Source: Roseimarinus sp035271585 (GTDB taxonomy: Bacteria > Bacteroidota > Bacteroidia > Bacteroidales > Prolixibacteraceae). From it: DNA of 64,000 bases. The notes under the pieces are model-generated. The model was given only the letters and a program-made list of their open reading frames with translations, was not told the DNA's origin and searched no databases. How positions within the stretch are numbered: position 1 is the first letter of the stretch; each line of letters opens with the position of its first letter. Location: contig DATERL010000074.1 in the NCBI GenBank assembly GCA_035271585.1, positions 10,564 to 74,563 of the forward strand. Reading direction: 5' to 3'. The position numbers and the translations under genes are program-made. Shown piece by piece: positions 45,137 to 53,972 of the stretch.

Positions 45137-47293
45137 ATGAAAGCATATAAAACAGAAGAAATTAGAAACATTGCGTTAATCGGCAACGCCGGCGCTGGGA
45201 AAACCACCCTCGCGGAAGCAATGCTTTTCGGGGGTGGTATCATCAACCGCAGAGGTGAAGTTACTCAAAAAAATACCACCTCGGACTATACCGAAATTGA
45301 ACACGACTACGGCAACTCTATTTTCCCCACTCTCCTTTATACCGAATTCAACGACAAAAAAATTAACATTATCGACACTCCTGGAATGAAAGCCTTCTCG
45401 GGAGGAGTAACCTCGTCGTTAAGTGTAACCGATACAGCACTTTGCGTAATCAACGCAGGCGATGGCATTGGAGCTGGCACCGAAAGCGCCATGCGTATTG
45501 CCGAAAAATTAAAATCACCTGTTATTTTAGTTGCTAACGGTCTCGATCACGAAAATGCCAATTTTGAACAAATGATCGAAGATGCCAAAAACCGTTTTGG
45601 CCAAAAAATTACCATCGTTCAATACCCGGTTAATCCGGGCACAACCTTTAACCAGGTTGTCGATGTTCTAAAAATGAAAATGTACCAATGGGGTAAGGAT
45701 GGTGGAAAACCCGAAATTGTCGACATCCCTGCTTCAGAAAAAGATAAAGCCAATGAACTGCACAACGAGTTGGTTGAAAAAGCTGCCGAGAACGATGAAA
45801 AACTCATGGAGTTATACTTCGACAAAGGATCGTTAAACGAAGACGAAATGCGCCATGGAATGCGCTTAGGAATGAAAGACGAAACCTTCATTCCTGTTTT
45901 CTGTACTTGTGCTAAAAAGGACATGGGTATTCGCCGTTTAATGGAATTCATTATCAACATTGTGCCAGCACCCAATCAGGTTGCCCTACGCACCGAACTA
46001 AGCGACAAAGAAGTAAAAGTTGATGCTTCGGGTTCTGCATCCATGATGGTGTTTAAAACCAGCGTTGAACCACATATTGGCGAGGTAACTTATTTTAAAG
46101 TTATGTCGGGTGTTATTACCGAAGGAACGGATTTAATTAATACCACCCGGAATAATAAAGAACGTTTATCACAGATTTTTGCCGTAGCTGGAAAAACCAG
46201 AAACAAAGTAACTGAAATGTTTGCCGGCGACCTTGGCGCAACTGTTAAACTCAAAGAGACCAAGGTGAACCATACCTTAAGTACAAAAGAGGCCGACTAC
46301 AAGTTTGCTCCAATTGTGTTCCCAAAACCGCTTACTACAGTTGCTGTTAAGGCTGTTAGCGAATCGGACGACGAAAAAGTAGCTGAAATCCTACACCGCT
46401 TACGCGACGAAGATCCTTCGTTCCTCGTTTACCATTCGAAAGAATTAAAACAGTTAATTGTTGAAGCTCAAAGCGAATATCATATCAACGTGATTAAATG
46501 GTTCTTCGAAAAAGAATACAAAATCGACATCAAAATACTGTCGCCACGTGTACCATTCCGCGAAACCATTACCAAAGCTGCTCAATCCGACTATCGTCAT
46601 AAAAAACAATCGGGCGGTGCGGGACAGTTTGGCGAAGTACACATGATTGTTGAACCTTACACGGAAGGTATGCCCGATCCTAAATCTTTCAAAATTGATG
46701 GCAAGGAATGGGTTGTGAATTTACGCGGAAAAGATGAAGTTACTTTGCCTTGGGGCGGAAAGCTTGTTTTTTGCAACTGCATTGTAGGCGGCTCAATCGA
46801 TACCCGTTTTCTACCAGCTATTCTTAAAGGAATAATGGAAAAAATGGAAGAAGGGCCACTTACTGGTTCGTATGCTCGCGATATCCGCGTTTGCATCTAC
46901 GATGGTAAAATGCACCCGGTCGACTCCAATGAAATATCATTCAAATTGGCTGGACGCCATGCTTTTAGCGCAGCATTCAAAAAAGCAGGGGCAAAAATAC
47001 TTGAACCAGTTTATAACCTTGAAGCATTTACACCCAGCGAACGCATGGGCGACGTGATGAGCGACCTGCAAGGACGCCGTGCGTTGATTATGGGCATGGG
47101 TAGCGAAAAAGGATACGAAAAGATATCGGCCAAAGTTCCTCTCAAAGAAATGGACAACTATATTACCTCGCTCAACTCGTTGACCGGAGGCCGCGGTTGG
47201 TTCACCCTTGAGTTTGACCAGTACGACAAAGTACCTGCCGAGGTTCAGGAAGAGCTACTCAAAGCATACGAAGCCGAGCAAGACGAAGATTAA
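45137..47293 (+). CDS. EF-G paralogue lacking the catalytic histidine (EF-G2 type)
   Basis: A 718-residue translation-factor GTPase relative with all five EF-G domains. The ATG at 45137 gives MKAYKTEEIRNIALIG; 21 more codons open upstream are A/T-rich leader. The P-loop GNAGAGKTT (16-24) is kept. G3 reads DTPGM, with Met84 where EF-G has the catalytic His. The switch I segment (HDYGNS) has lost the RGIT motif, and G4 is NGLD instead of NKMD. The normal fusA in this window keeps all of these. The protein matches my recollection of the Bacteroides EF-G2 paralogue reported to lack GTPase activity. Translation during starvation is the inferred role. Confidence 0.92.
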   Translation: MKAYKTEEIRNIALIGNAGAGKTTLAEAMLFGGGIINRRGEVTQKNTTSDYTEIEHDYGNSIFPTLLYTEFNDKKINIIDTPGMKAFSGGVTSSLSVTDTALCVINAGDGIGAGTESAMRIAEKLKSPVILVANGLDHENANFEQMIEDAKNRFGQKITIVQYPVNPGTTFNQVVDVLKMKMYQWGKDGGKPEIVDIPASEKDKANELHNELVEKAAENDEKLMELYFDKGSLNEDEMRHGMRLGMKDETFIPVFCTCAKKDMGIRRLMEFIINIVPAPNQVALRTELSDKEVKVDASGSASMMVFKTSVEPHIGEVTYFKVMSGVITEGTDLINTTRNNKERLSQIFAVAGKTRNKVTEMFAGDLGATVKLKETKVNHTLSTKEADYKFAPIVFPKPLTTVAVKAVSESDDEKVAEILHRLRDEDPSFLVYHSKELKQLIVEAQSEYHINVIKWFFEKEYKIDIKILSPRVPFRETITKAAQSDYRHKKQSGGAGQFGEVHMIVEPYTEGMPDPKSFKIDGKEWVVNLRGKDEVTLPWGGKLVFCNCIVGGSIDTRFLPAILKGIMEKMEEGPLTGSYARDIRVCIYDGKMHPVDSNEISFKLAGRHAFSAAFKKAGAKILEPVYNLEAFTPSERMGDVMSDLQGRRALIMGMGSEKGYEKISAKVPLKEMDNYITSLNSLTGGRGWFTLEFDQYDKVPAEVQEELLKAYEAEQDED

Positions 47294-47342
47294 AATATAT
47301 TACCAACAAAAACCAATCGATTTTTTATAACTAAATCAAGAG

Positions 47343-47368
47343 AAAACCCGGGTTTCATCCCGGGTTTT
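47343..47368 (+). terminator. Strong terminator after the EF-G paralogue
   Basis: AAAACCCGGG (47343-47352) pairs perfectly with CCCGGGTTTT (47359-47368) around a 6-base loop and runs into T residues on the plus strand. It also serves the convergent beta-helix gene poorly, if at all. Confidence 0.88.
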
Positions 47369-47395
47369 TTTATAGTAAAATAGAATTACTCCACT

Positions 47396-49261
47396 TTAAT
47401 ATCCATAAGCTCCAATAAAAGCAACATCTTCTTCTTTTAGATTCATGACCTTGGCCACATGCTCTGGAATAAGTTTTCCAATTCCAAAGTCATCAGTCAT
47501 CTTAAAGTTATTATTATCAAAATCGACAAATATTTTCTTCGAATATCCTTGATAATATTCACTCTCGGTTGAGAAATCGGGATACAATTCATTTAACTCA
47601 TTTGGTGAAAATATTTCCACAAGACAAGCCTCATTATCAGCAGGACTCCAATTAAGAAGCGGTAAATTATTTTCCTCGACCTCGTCAATGTAAACATTGT
47701 TGTTAACCATCAAAAGTTGTGAATCGTTCAATCTTTCGCACATGTCGGCAGGTTGCCATACAACCCAATTAGGACGAACAAGTTCCGTTTCGGTGTAAAA
47801 CAAGTTATTTACAAAAACGTGGTTGTCACGATCATCGACTCCGGGACCGGTCGTAATATGCCAACCAAAATGGTCAGTTTCGTCGCCTCTACTATTTCGG
47901 CCAAAGCCAACCATACTATTAATGAGGGTGTTATTGAATACTTCAACATTAGCACTGTTTAGCACAAACACGCCTTGTTCACAGTTTAGAAACACATTTC
48001 CGGCACAAATTGCATCGCTGGATATTTCGTAAAAGAAACCACTAAAATTTGACCACATGTGTTCCTTTTTGCTGAATTTTGATACATCACCAATATTTTC
48101 GACCCAATTATTTACAAATACACCATCGCGGTTGCCCACATCGTACCACAAACCATTTGAATTGGGGTGATCGATAATTAAATTATCGAGGCAAACAACA
48201 CGGTGAGTTTGATTGAATATTTTAACTGCTGCCGGATAAAAACCAGTCCAGCGTTCAATGTTGTTATTGGCAAAAATATTTTTTTCGAGCAACACATCCG
48301 ACGAAGCCACAATGTACAACCCTTCGGTATTGGAATCAATAATTTTACAATTTCGCATTACCATACTGTCGCCAATGGCAAACACACCAATACGAAAACA
48401 TTTCGAAAAGGTGCAATTTTCGAACACTGTGCCTACTACATCCTTACCATGCTCGGTTTCGGCTGAAATGCCTTGCGGATAATAGCCATCGATGTGTACC
48501 ATGGTGTCGGGGAATTGGGTAAAAGTCAAGCCACGTATAATTGGCCCTTTACCATCCGATTTTTTGCCATGTACATCGGTTACAGTGCGCGTTAAAGCTT
48601 TTCGGAAGGCCGTAATTTCGATGGTTTTTCCCTCGGGATTTGTTCCGATGTATATTTTACCCGCTTGGTAATCGACAAAATAAGTGTCCTCATCCACCGA
48701 TTCGGCTTCGCCAACCGATTGCAAAAACTGTCCGTCGATAAAAATGCCATCGTTGTTGAAACGATGCAAGGGCGTATATTTTTCTTCGCGCATACTGTTC
48801 CACCAACTTTCGGGTGTTCCCGGAAACAGAAAATCCCAATTGGTAACCCATAAGTCACTACCGGTTTTCTCCCAATTATTAGCAATAAAAGTCCCATTTA
48901 TTATCGGTTCCTCATTGCCATAAGGCTGAATTACAATACCCTGATTAAGCAAGAGGTTTCCGGTACGATAAGTTCCACCGCGCATAATAATGGCATCGCC
49001 AGTAACAACTTTCGATAAAGCTGTTTCAATTGTAGTGGGAGCTTCAAGTTTCAGTCCGTCAGCTTCGGTATTACCATCGGGGGCCACATAATAGATAACT
49101 CCCAACACATTTGGCAATTTATAAACCTGAGCTTGCGGTCCATACAAACCCTTATTCATTTCGGGTCCTTTATAGGTTTCCACATTGGTATTACAAGCAA
49201 AACTTGTAAATAAAATAGCCACAAAACTGTATAAAAGAATAAATGAGTTCTTCATATCCAT
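47396..49261 (-). CDS. Right-handed parallel beta-helix lipoprotein
   Basis: A 621-residue exported protein. The lipobox cysteine lies in FTSFACNTN (Cys23). Residues from about 55 open with YYVAPDGNTEADG, typical of beta-helix enzymes of polysaccharide metabolism. An inserted segment with WWNSMREEKYTPLHRF and FIDGQFLQSV recalls the GH141-like group, and many helix rungs follow (VFENCTFSKC, VMRNCKIIDSNTEGLYIV). I cannot assign a catalytic residue or family with confidence. It has no SusCD neighbour and converges on the EF-G paralogue. An ATG two codons in (49255) is an equal candidate start. Confidence 0.82.
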   Translation of the reverse strand: MDMKNSFILLYSFVAILFTSFACNTNVETYKGPEMNKGLYGPQAQVYKLPNVLGVIYYVAPDGNTEADGLKLEAPTTIETALSKVVTGDAIIMRGGTYRTGNLLLNQGIVIQPYGNEEPIINGTFIANNWEKTGSDLWVTNWDFLFPGTPESWWNSMREEKYTPLHRFNNDGIFIDGQFLQSVGEAESVDEDTYFVDYQAGKIYIGTNPEGKTIEITAFRKALTRTVTDVHGKKSDGKGPIIRGLTFTQFPDTMVHIDGYYPQGISAETEHGKDVVGTVFENCTFSKCFRIGVFAIGDSMVMRNCKIIDSNTEGLYIVASSDVLLEKNIFANNNIERWTGFYPAAVKIFNQTHRVVCLDNLIIDHPNSNGLWYDVGNRDGVFVNNWVENIGDVSKFSKKEHMWSNFSGFFYEISSDAICAGNVFLNCEQGVFVLNSANVEVFNNTLINSMVGFGRNSRGDETDHFGWHITTGPGVDDRDNHVFVNNLFYTETELVRPNWVVWQPADMCERLNDSQLLMVNNNVYIDEVEENNLPLLNWSPADNEACLVEIFSPNELNELYPDFSTESEYYQGYSKKIFVDFDNNNFKMTDDFGIGKLIPEHVAKVMNLKEEDVAFIGAYGY

Positions 49262-49412
49262 ATTTATTTTAAAAATTCACAATAAAAATACGAAAACTTC
49301 TGGACAGGGAACTGTTTAATAATTTTCTATTGGGTGGAAAAATCGATATTCGGATTTATTTGGGATTAATATTTTTACAAATGCTACGGGTTATACAAAT
49401 ATGAATGATGCT

Positions 49413-49527
49413 CTGCACCTGGTTTTAATAGTCCTTTAGGTGTTTTTTCTGAATTATAAATAAGACGCAAAACTGCGAGCTATTTATAATTAAAAAATTA
49501 CAGATAAAATTTAAGGTGCAGCGCACC
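49413..49527. repeat. Imperfect inverted-repeat element in a 298-base gap
   Basis: Outer arms CTGCACCT (49413-49420) and AGGTGCAG (49514-49521) flank a strong inner hairpin. The inner hairpin pairs AATTATAAATA (49452-49462) with TATTTATAATT (49481-49491), and CGCA with TGCG nearer the tip. The right end also has a small GGTGC/GCACC hairpin (49515-49527). Neither strand shows a terminator-like T run at the inner hairpin. It could be a miniature repeat, a structured RNA or a cruciform. The rest of 49262-49559 is plain A/T-rich DNA. Confidence 0.45.
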
Positions 49528-49559
49528 GAAACAAGTAACTATCAAGAACATATCGTTAT

Positions 49560-50885
49560 TTATATGCTTTTCCCAATTAGTGTGGTTTGAGTGCAACGCT
49601 CAATGGTCACATTCACCAAATCGCCTTTTTGATAGTTCATTTTTGGAAACACTACCACTTTGTTTTGCAGGCTACGCCCCACGAGTTCTTCTTTCGATTT
49701 TTTTGAAGTTCCCTCGACCAATACCTCAAAAGTTTTGCCAATATCGGCTTTATTGTTTTCAAGCGACAAACGGTTTTGCAATTCAATCATTCGTGAAAGG
49801 CGCTCGGCTTTTACTTCCTCAGGCACATCGTCGGGCAGGTGCTTAGCAGCATAGGTACCAGGACGTTCGGAATATTTATACATGAAAGCTATATCGAATC
49901 TCGCCCACTTCATGAGGCTGAGTGTATCTTGAAATTCGGCTTCTGTTTCGCCACTAAAACCACAAAAGATGTCGGAACTGATCCCACAATCGGGCAATAT
50001 TTCACGAATGGCTTCGATGCGACGCATGTACCACTCTCGATCGTATTTTCGGTTCATTCGATTAAGTACTTCACTACTGCCACTTTGAAAAGGCAAGTGA
50101 ATGTGATTACATATATTTGGTGATTGAGCAATGGTTTTCAATAAGCTATCCGACAAATCTTTGGGATGCGAAGTAGAAAAACGAATACGGATGGCCGGTT
50201 GACTCTCGGCCACCATTTTGAGCAGCTCAGGAAACCTTAACGGACGTGTTTCGCCATCGGGCTGCCATTTGAAAGAGTTCACATTTTGCCCCAATAGAGT
50301 TACTTCTTTGTAACCATTTGACGCCAAATCGGACACTTCGTTCAATATATCGCGCGGGTCGCGGCTGCGTTCTCGCCCACGGGTATATGGCACAATGCAA
50401 TAAGTGCAAAAATTATTACAGCCCCGGGTAATTGAAACATATCCCGAAATAGAACCTTTCATGAGCCGTTTGGGCACTAAACTGTCGTAGGTTTCAATGG
50501 TCGAAAGCTCCACATTAATAGCTGCTTCGCCGGCAATAGCTTTATCGATAAGATAAGGTAAATCGCGATAAGCATCGGGACCAGCCACCAAATCGACCAC
50601 TTTTTGTTCGAGCAACTCGTTGGCAAGGCGTTCAGCCATGCAGCCAATCATTCCAATAACAAGGCCTTTGCGTTTCTTCTTATAAGAATTAAATAGACGC
50701 AAACGCCCCCAAACACGCTTCTCGGCATTATCGCGTACCGAACACGTATTGATGAAAATCACATCAGCTTCATGTTGGTTATCAGTAATAGCATATCCTT
50801 TTCCGGCCATCACTGCGGCCACAACTTCACTATCGGCTACGTTCATTTGGCAGCCATAGGTTTCAATATAAAGTTTTTTATCCAT
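49560..50885 (-). CDS. miaB: tRNA-2-methylthio-N6-dimethylallyladenosine synthase
   Basis: Radical SAM methylthiotransferase that modifies A37 of tRNAs. The 441 residues contain the N-terminal UPF0004 domain with cysteines 12, 48 and 82 (auxiliary cluster), the radical SAM motif CNNFCTYC with cysteines 156, 160 and 163, and a C-terminal TRAM domain. It is the last gene of a six-gene minus-strand run that starts with the DUF4290 gene. Confidence 0.96.
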   Translation of the reverse strand: MDKKLYIETYGCQMNVADSEVVAAVMAGKGYAITDNQHEADVIFINTCSVRDNAEKRVWGRLRLFNSYKKKRKGLVIGMIGCMAERLANELLEQKVVDLVAGPDAYRDLPYLIDKAIAGEAAINVELSTIETYDSLVPKRLMKGSISGYVSITRGCNNFCTYCIVPYTRGRERSRDPRDILNEVSDLASNGYKEVTLLGQNVNSFKWQPDGETRPLRFPELLKMVAESQPAIRIRFSTSHPKDLSDSLLKTIAQSPNICNHIHLPFQSGSSEVLNRMNRKYDREWYMRRIEAIREILPDCGISSDIFCGFSGETEAEFQDTLSLMKWARFDIAFMYKYSERPGTYAAKHLPDDVPEEVKAERLSRMIELQNRLSLENNKADIGKTFEVLVEGTSKKSKEELVGRSLQNKVVVFPKMNYQKGDLVNVTIERCTQTTLIGKSI

Positions 50886-50915
50886 TTGTTATTTTAAACA
50901 ATAATGGCCGAGAAA

Positions 50916-51440
50916 TTACTCCAGTTCGTCGAGTACTTTTTGGAGCATTGGGCCTTTCAGATTTTTGGCAATAATTACACCATTGCCATCGATTAAAAAA
51001 TTAGTGGGTATACTATTTACCTTATAAACTGATGCGAACTTAGCATACCATCCTTTAAGATCGCTTACATGATAGGTCCAGCTCATTTTATCTTTTTCAA
51101 TGGTAGTTAGCCAACTTTCTTTGCTTTGATCGAGCGAAACACTGAATATTTCAAAGCCGTTTCCATTTTTAAATTTTTTATCCTTGAATTGACTATAAGC
51201 CGCTACTAAATAAGGATTCTCTCTACGACAAGGGCCGCACCATGAAGCCCAAAAATCGATCAGCACAACTTTACCTGACAACTCAGAAAGTTTTAAAATT
51301 TCGCCGTCGATTCCTTGTTCCGAAATTTCGGGAGCTCTGTTGCCCACATTAATGCCTATTGAAGCTTTTTCGATATCGGAGGCTACGGCCACCATTACCA
51401 AAAGTGTGAATACACATAATAAAAACCGTTTTTTTGTCAT
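50916..51440 (-). CDS. TlpA-like exported thioredoxin-fold protein
   Basis: A 174-residue periplasmic redox protein. An N-terminal signal (about residues 1-20) precedes a TlpA/ResA-type fold with the WCGPC active site (Cys68 and Cys71) and a later PTNFLIDG segment with the cis-proline. Its role may be disulfide reduction in the envelope. It lies 20 bases after the exosortase partner gene and 30 bases before miaB. Confidence 0.92.
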   Translation of the reverse strand: MTKKRFLLCVFTLLVMVAVASDIEKASIGINVGNRAPEISEQGIDGEILKLSELSGKVVLIDFWASWCGPCRRENPYLVAAYSQFKDKKFKNGNGFEIFSVSLDQSKESWLTTIEKDKMSWTYHVSDLKGWYAKFASVYKVNSIPTNFLIDGNGVIIAKNLKGPMLQKVLDELE

Positions 51441-51460
51441 GCTATTTTAACATTTTAAAC

Positions 51461-51979
51461 TTATTTTGGTTCATTGGCAATGGGTGCATATTTGAGTTTA
51501 ATGATCAACGAATCTTTCAGGATTAGGAAGAATACCAAGAAGCCAAAAACCTGTAGACCAATAAACAAACTCATCGATTTGGTAGCCGACTGGCTAATAT
51601 TAAATAATAAAAGCGGAAAAAATATTTGTAAAAAATAAATTATTGCAAAATTGATGGCCAGAAATCTTAAAGCAACTTTAGGTTTTAGACGGTAATCGAA
51701 AAAAAGTGAAAATTGCCAAGCCAATAATAACACAATGGGCAAGCAATATTCCAAGGTAATTTTGGTAGTTCGGTCGGGATATTTAAAATAGAGTAAGGTT
51801 TTATTCTCCTGTTCGAAATGTTGCATTTTTACCGTTTCGATACCCGAAAATTTAGTGGTAAATTTCTCAATTCCAGTTTTTACTAGTTTCCCATAAACCT
51901 GTTCACCGCCATTGCTCCACAACAGATAGAACACAAAGCCGGCAATAATAAATATAATGTTACGTCTATATTTTTTCAT
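51461..51979 (-). CDS. Membrane protein overlapping the exosortase-like gene
   Basis: A 172-residue protein I do not recognise. It has one N-terminal membrane helix (about 8-24), an exported segment (about 25-75), and three or four helices in the C-terminal half (from about 78, PIVLLLAWQFSLFF, to about 158). Its start overlaps the end of the exosortase-like gene by 14 bases, so the two are likely co-translated and may form a complex. The layout recalls the small partner proteins encoded beside XrtF exosortases in flavobacteria, but I cannot show homology. Confidence 0.8.
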   Translation of the reverse strand: MKKYRRNIIFIIAGFVFYLLWSNGGEQVYGKLVKTGIEKFTTKFSGIETVKMQHFEQENKTLLYFKYPDRTTKITLEYCLPIVLLLAWQFSLFFDYRLKPKVALRFLAINFAIIYFLQIFFPLLLFNISQSATKSMSLFIGLQVFGFLVFFLILKDSLIIKLKYAPIANEPK

Positions 51980-52574
51980 GGCTCTTTTTACTAAGTTTTT
52001 GATTGACCAGTTCCCACATTCCCCATATGATAACTACCAAGAGAATATTCCAAATATAATCGTGCATTAGATTAAAAACCTCGGGATATTTTCGTCCAAT
52101 TACCCCTAACATGATAATTCGAATGCTGTTGAGCAAAGCCATTGCCACAAATAGAATACTACCAATCGTTATCTTTTGCTTGTAGGTCCATTTCGAAAAA
52201 ACAACCAAGGCGATCAAAGCAATATAAGCATGATAGGCAGAGCATTCAATTTCAATAATCATTGGGTAGTTATTGATTGAAATACTGAGGTAATTTACTT
52301 CGAGAGTAGTCATCATGCTGGAGCCAGCTCCTAAAACGGCCGCCTGCAAAAACATAATTTTGGCCAAGCCATAGGTCAGGTAAGTTGTAAAGTAAACAAA
52401 AGCCATCGAGAACCAACGGTAGTTGGTATAATCCCATGCTACAATTACCACCAAAACTACCCATAGGGCAAATGATTTAATTAATGGCAATAACTCTTGA
52501 AAGAGTGCTTTGCGTGAAATCTGATTTTTTTCGGGGGTATTTCCCTTTTTCTTAACTTGTTTTTTAGCTGCCAT
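51966..52574 (-). CDS. Exosortase/archaeosortase-family membrane protein
   Basis: A 202-residue protein with a basic N-terminus and about five to six membrane helices. The exosortase triad is visible: Cys111 in IECSAYHAY, Arg152 in LLNSIRIIM, and His171 in LMHDYIWN, each at the expected membrane boundary. The end of the protein (NSIRI, 18 residues, HDYIW, then a last helix and a basic tail) follows the XrtF pattern closely. Exosortases are transpeptidase-like enzymes that process C-terminal sorting signals. No protein with such a signal is encoded in the window. It lies 48 bases after murA. Confidence 0.82.
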   Translation of the reverse strand: MAAKKQVKKKGNTPEKNQISRKALFQELLPLIKSFALWVVLVVIVAWDYTNYRWFSMAFVYFTTYLTYGLAKIMFLQAAVLGAGSSMMTTLEVNYLSISINNYPMIIEIECSAYHAYIALIALVVFSKWTYKQKITIGSILFVAMALLNSIRIIMLGVIGRKYPEVFNLMHDYIWNILLVVIIWGMWELVNQKLSKKSHEKI

Positions 52575-52622
52575 TGAATATAAAATATTAGACAGTAAAA
52601 ATAGAAATAAAATAAGAAGTTC

Positions 52623-53930
52623 TTAGTCTATACGGCAAATTTTAGCACCAATACTGTTTAAACGCGTTTCGATATCTTCGTAACCACGATCGATTTGTTC
52701 AATATTTTGAATACGGCTCACCCCTTTAGCCGACATGGCCGCAATGAGCAAAGCCACCCCGGCCCTAATATCGGGCGAAACCATGTTGGTTGCTTTTAAG
52801 CGGTGTTTGTGATCCATGCCAATTACCGTTGCCCTGTGCGGATCGCATAAAATAATTTGTGCTCCCATGTCAATTAGCTTATCGACAAAGAACAGGCGGC
52901 TTTCGAACATTTTTTGATGAATGAGCACACTTCCTTTGGCTTGAGTAGCCACCACTAGGAAGACACTCAACAAGTCGGGGGTAAGTCCAGGCCACGGCGC
53001 ATCGGCAATGGTCATAATTGAACCATCAATAAAGCTTTCTATCTCGTAGTGTTCTTGTTTAGGAATAAAGATATCGTCATTCCTAAATTCCATTTTTATA
53101 CCCAGCCTTTTAAACTGAGCAGGAATAATACCCAACTGGGCAATATTAACGTTTTTGATGGTAATTTCGGATTTTGTAATGGCTGCCAAACCAATAAAGC
53201 TGCCCACTTCGATCATATCGGGAGCAACGGTATGCATACAACCGTTCATTTGCTCTACTCCTTCAATTGTAATTAGATTTGAGCCAATTCCGTTTATTTT
53301 AGCTCCCATCGACACCAGCATTTTGCAAAGCTGTTGAATATAGGGTTCGCAAGCAGCATTATAAATGGTGGTTATTCCTTTTGCCATTACTGCGGCCATA
53401 ATAATGTTAGCAGTTCCGGTAACCGATGCCTCTTCGAGCAACATGTAAGCTCCACGCAGGTTTTTTCCCGATATTTCGTAAACTCTATCGCTGGAGTTAT
53501 AAATGAATTCGGCACCAAGTTTCTGAAAACCAATAAAGTGAGTGTCAAGTCTTCGACGGCCAATTTTATCGCCACCAGGCTGTGGAATAAACCCATAACC
53601 AAAGCGTGCCAACATGGGGCCGAGTACCATTACCGAACCGCGCAAACTGGCAGCCAATTTACGGTAACTTTCGGTTTTGAGCGTGTTGGGATCAACATGT
53701 TCGGCACAAAAACAATAAACCCCTTTTTCTTTTCGTTCAACTACAACTCCCAAAGCAGCAAGCAAATCAATCAAGTGCAATACATCGCTTATTTCGGGAA
53801 TATTACTAATGGTGACCGGCTCGTGGGTCAACAATACTGCGCATAAAACTTGTAAGGCTTCATTTTTTGCTCCTTGAGGATGTAACTCCCCCTTAAGTGG
53901 GCGTCCGCCTTCAATTTCGAATGTCGACAT
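52623..53930 (-). CDS. murA: UDP-N-acetylglucosamine 1-carboxyvinyltransferase
   Basis: First committed step of peptidoglycan synthesis. The 435 residues have the conserved GAKNEAL motif with Lys22 and SLRGS with Arg97. The active-site loop reads QPGGDKIGRRRLDTH: position 121 is aspartate where fosfomycin-sensitive enzymes have cysteine. Aspartate forms are active and fosfomycin-insensitive in other bacteria. It lies 42 bases downstream of the DUF4290 gene. Confidence 0.96.
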   Translation of the reverse strand: MSTFEIEGGRPLKGELHPQGAKNEALQVLCAVLLTHEPVTISNIPEISDVLHLIDLLAALGVVVERKEKGVYCFCAEHVDPNTLKTESYRKLAASLRGSVMVLGPMLARFGYGFIPQPGGDKIGRRRLDTHFIGFQKLGAEFIYNSSDRVYEISGKNLRGAYMLLEEASVTGTANIIMAAVMAKGITTIYNAACEPYIQQLCKMLVSMGAKINGIGSNLITIEGVEQMNGCMHTVAPDMIEVGSFIGLAAITKSEITIKNVNIAQLGIIPAQFKRLGIKMEFRNDDIFIPKQEHYEIESFIDGSIMTIADAPWPGLTPDLLSVFLVVATQAKGSVLIHQKMFESRLFFVDKLIDMGAQIILCDPHRATVIGMDHKHRLKATNMVSPDIRAGVALLIAAMSAKGVSRIQNIEQIDRGYEDIETRLNSIGAKICRID

Positions 53931-53972
53931 TTTGATATTGAAGTTAATTGATTGGAAAAAGGATTATTAATT

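Noticed and set aside
53334..53846. Open frame of 170 codons on the plus strand inside murA
   Set aside because: Antisense to a well-conserved essential gene, with no family resemblance.
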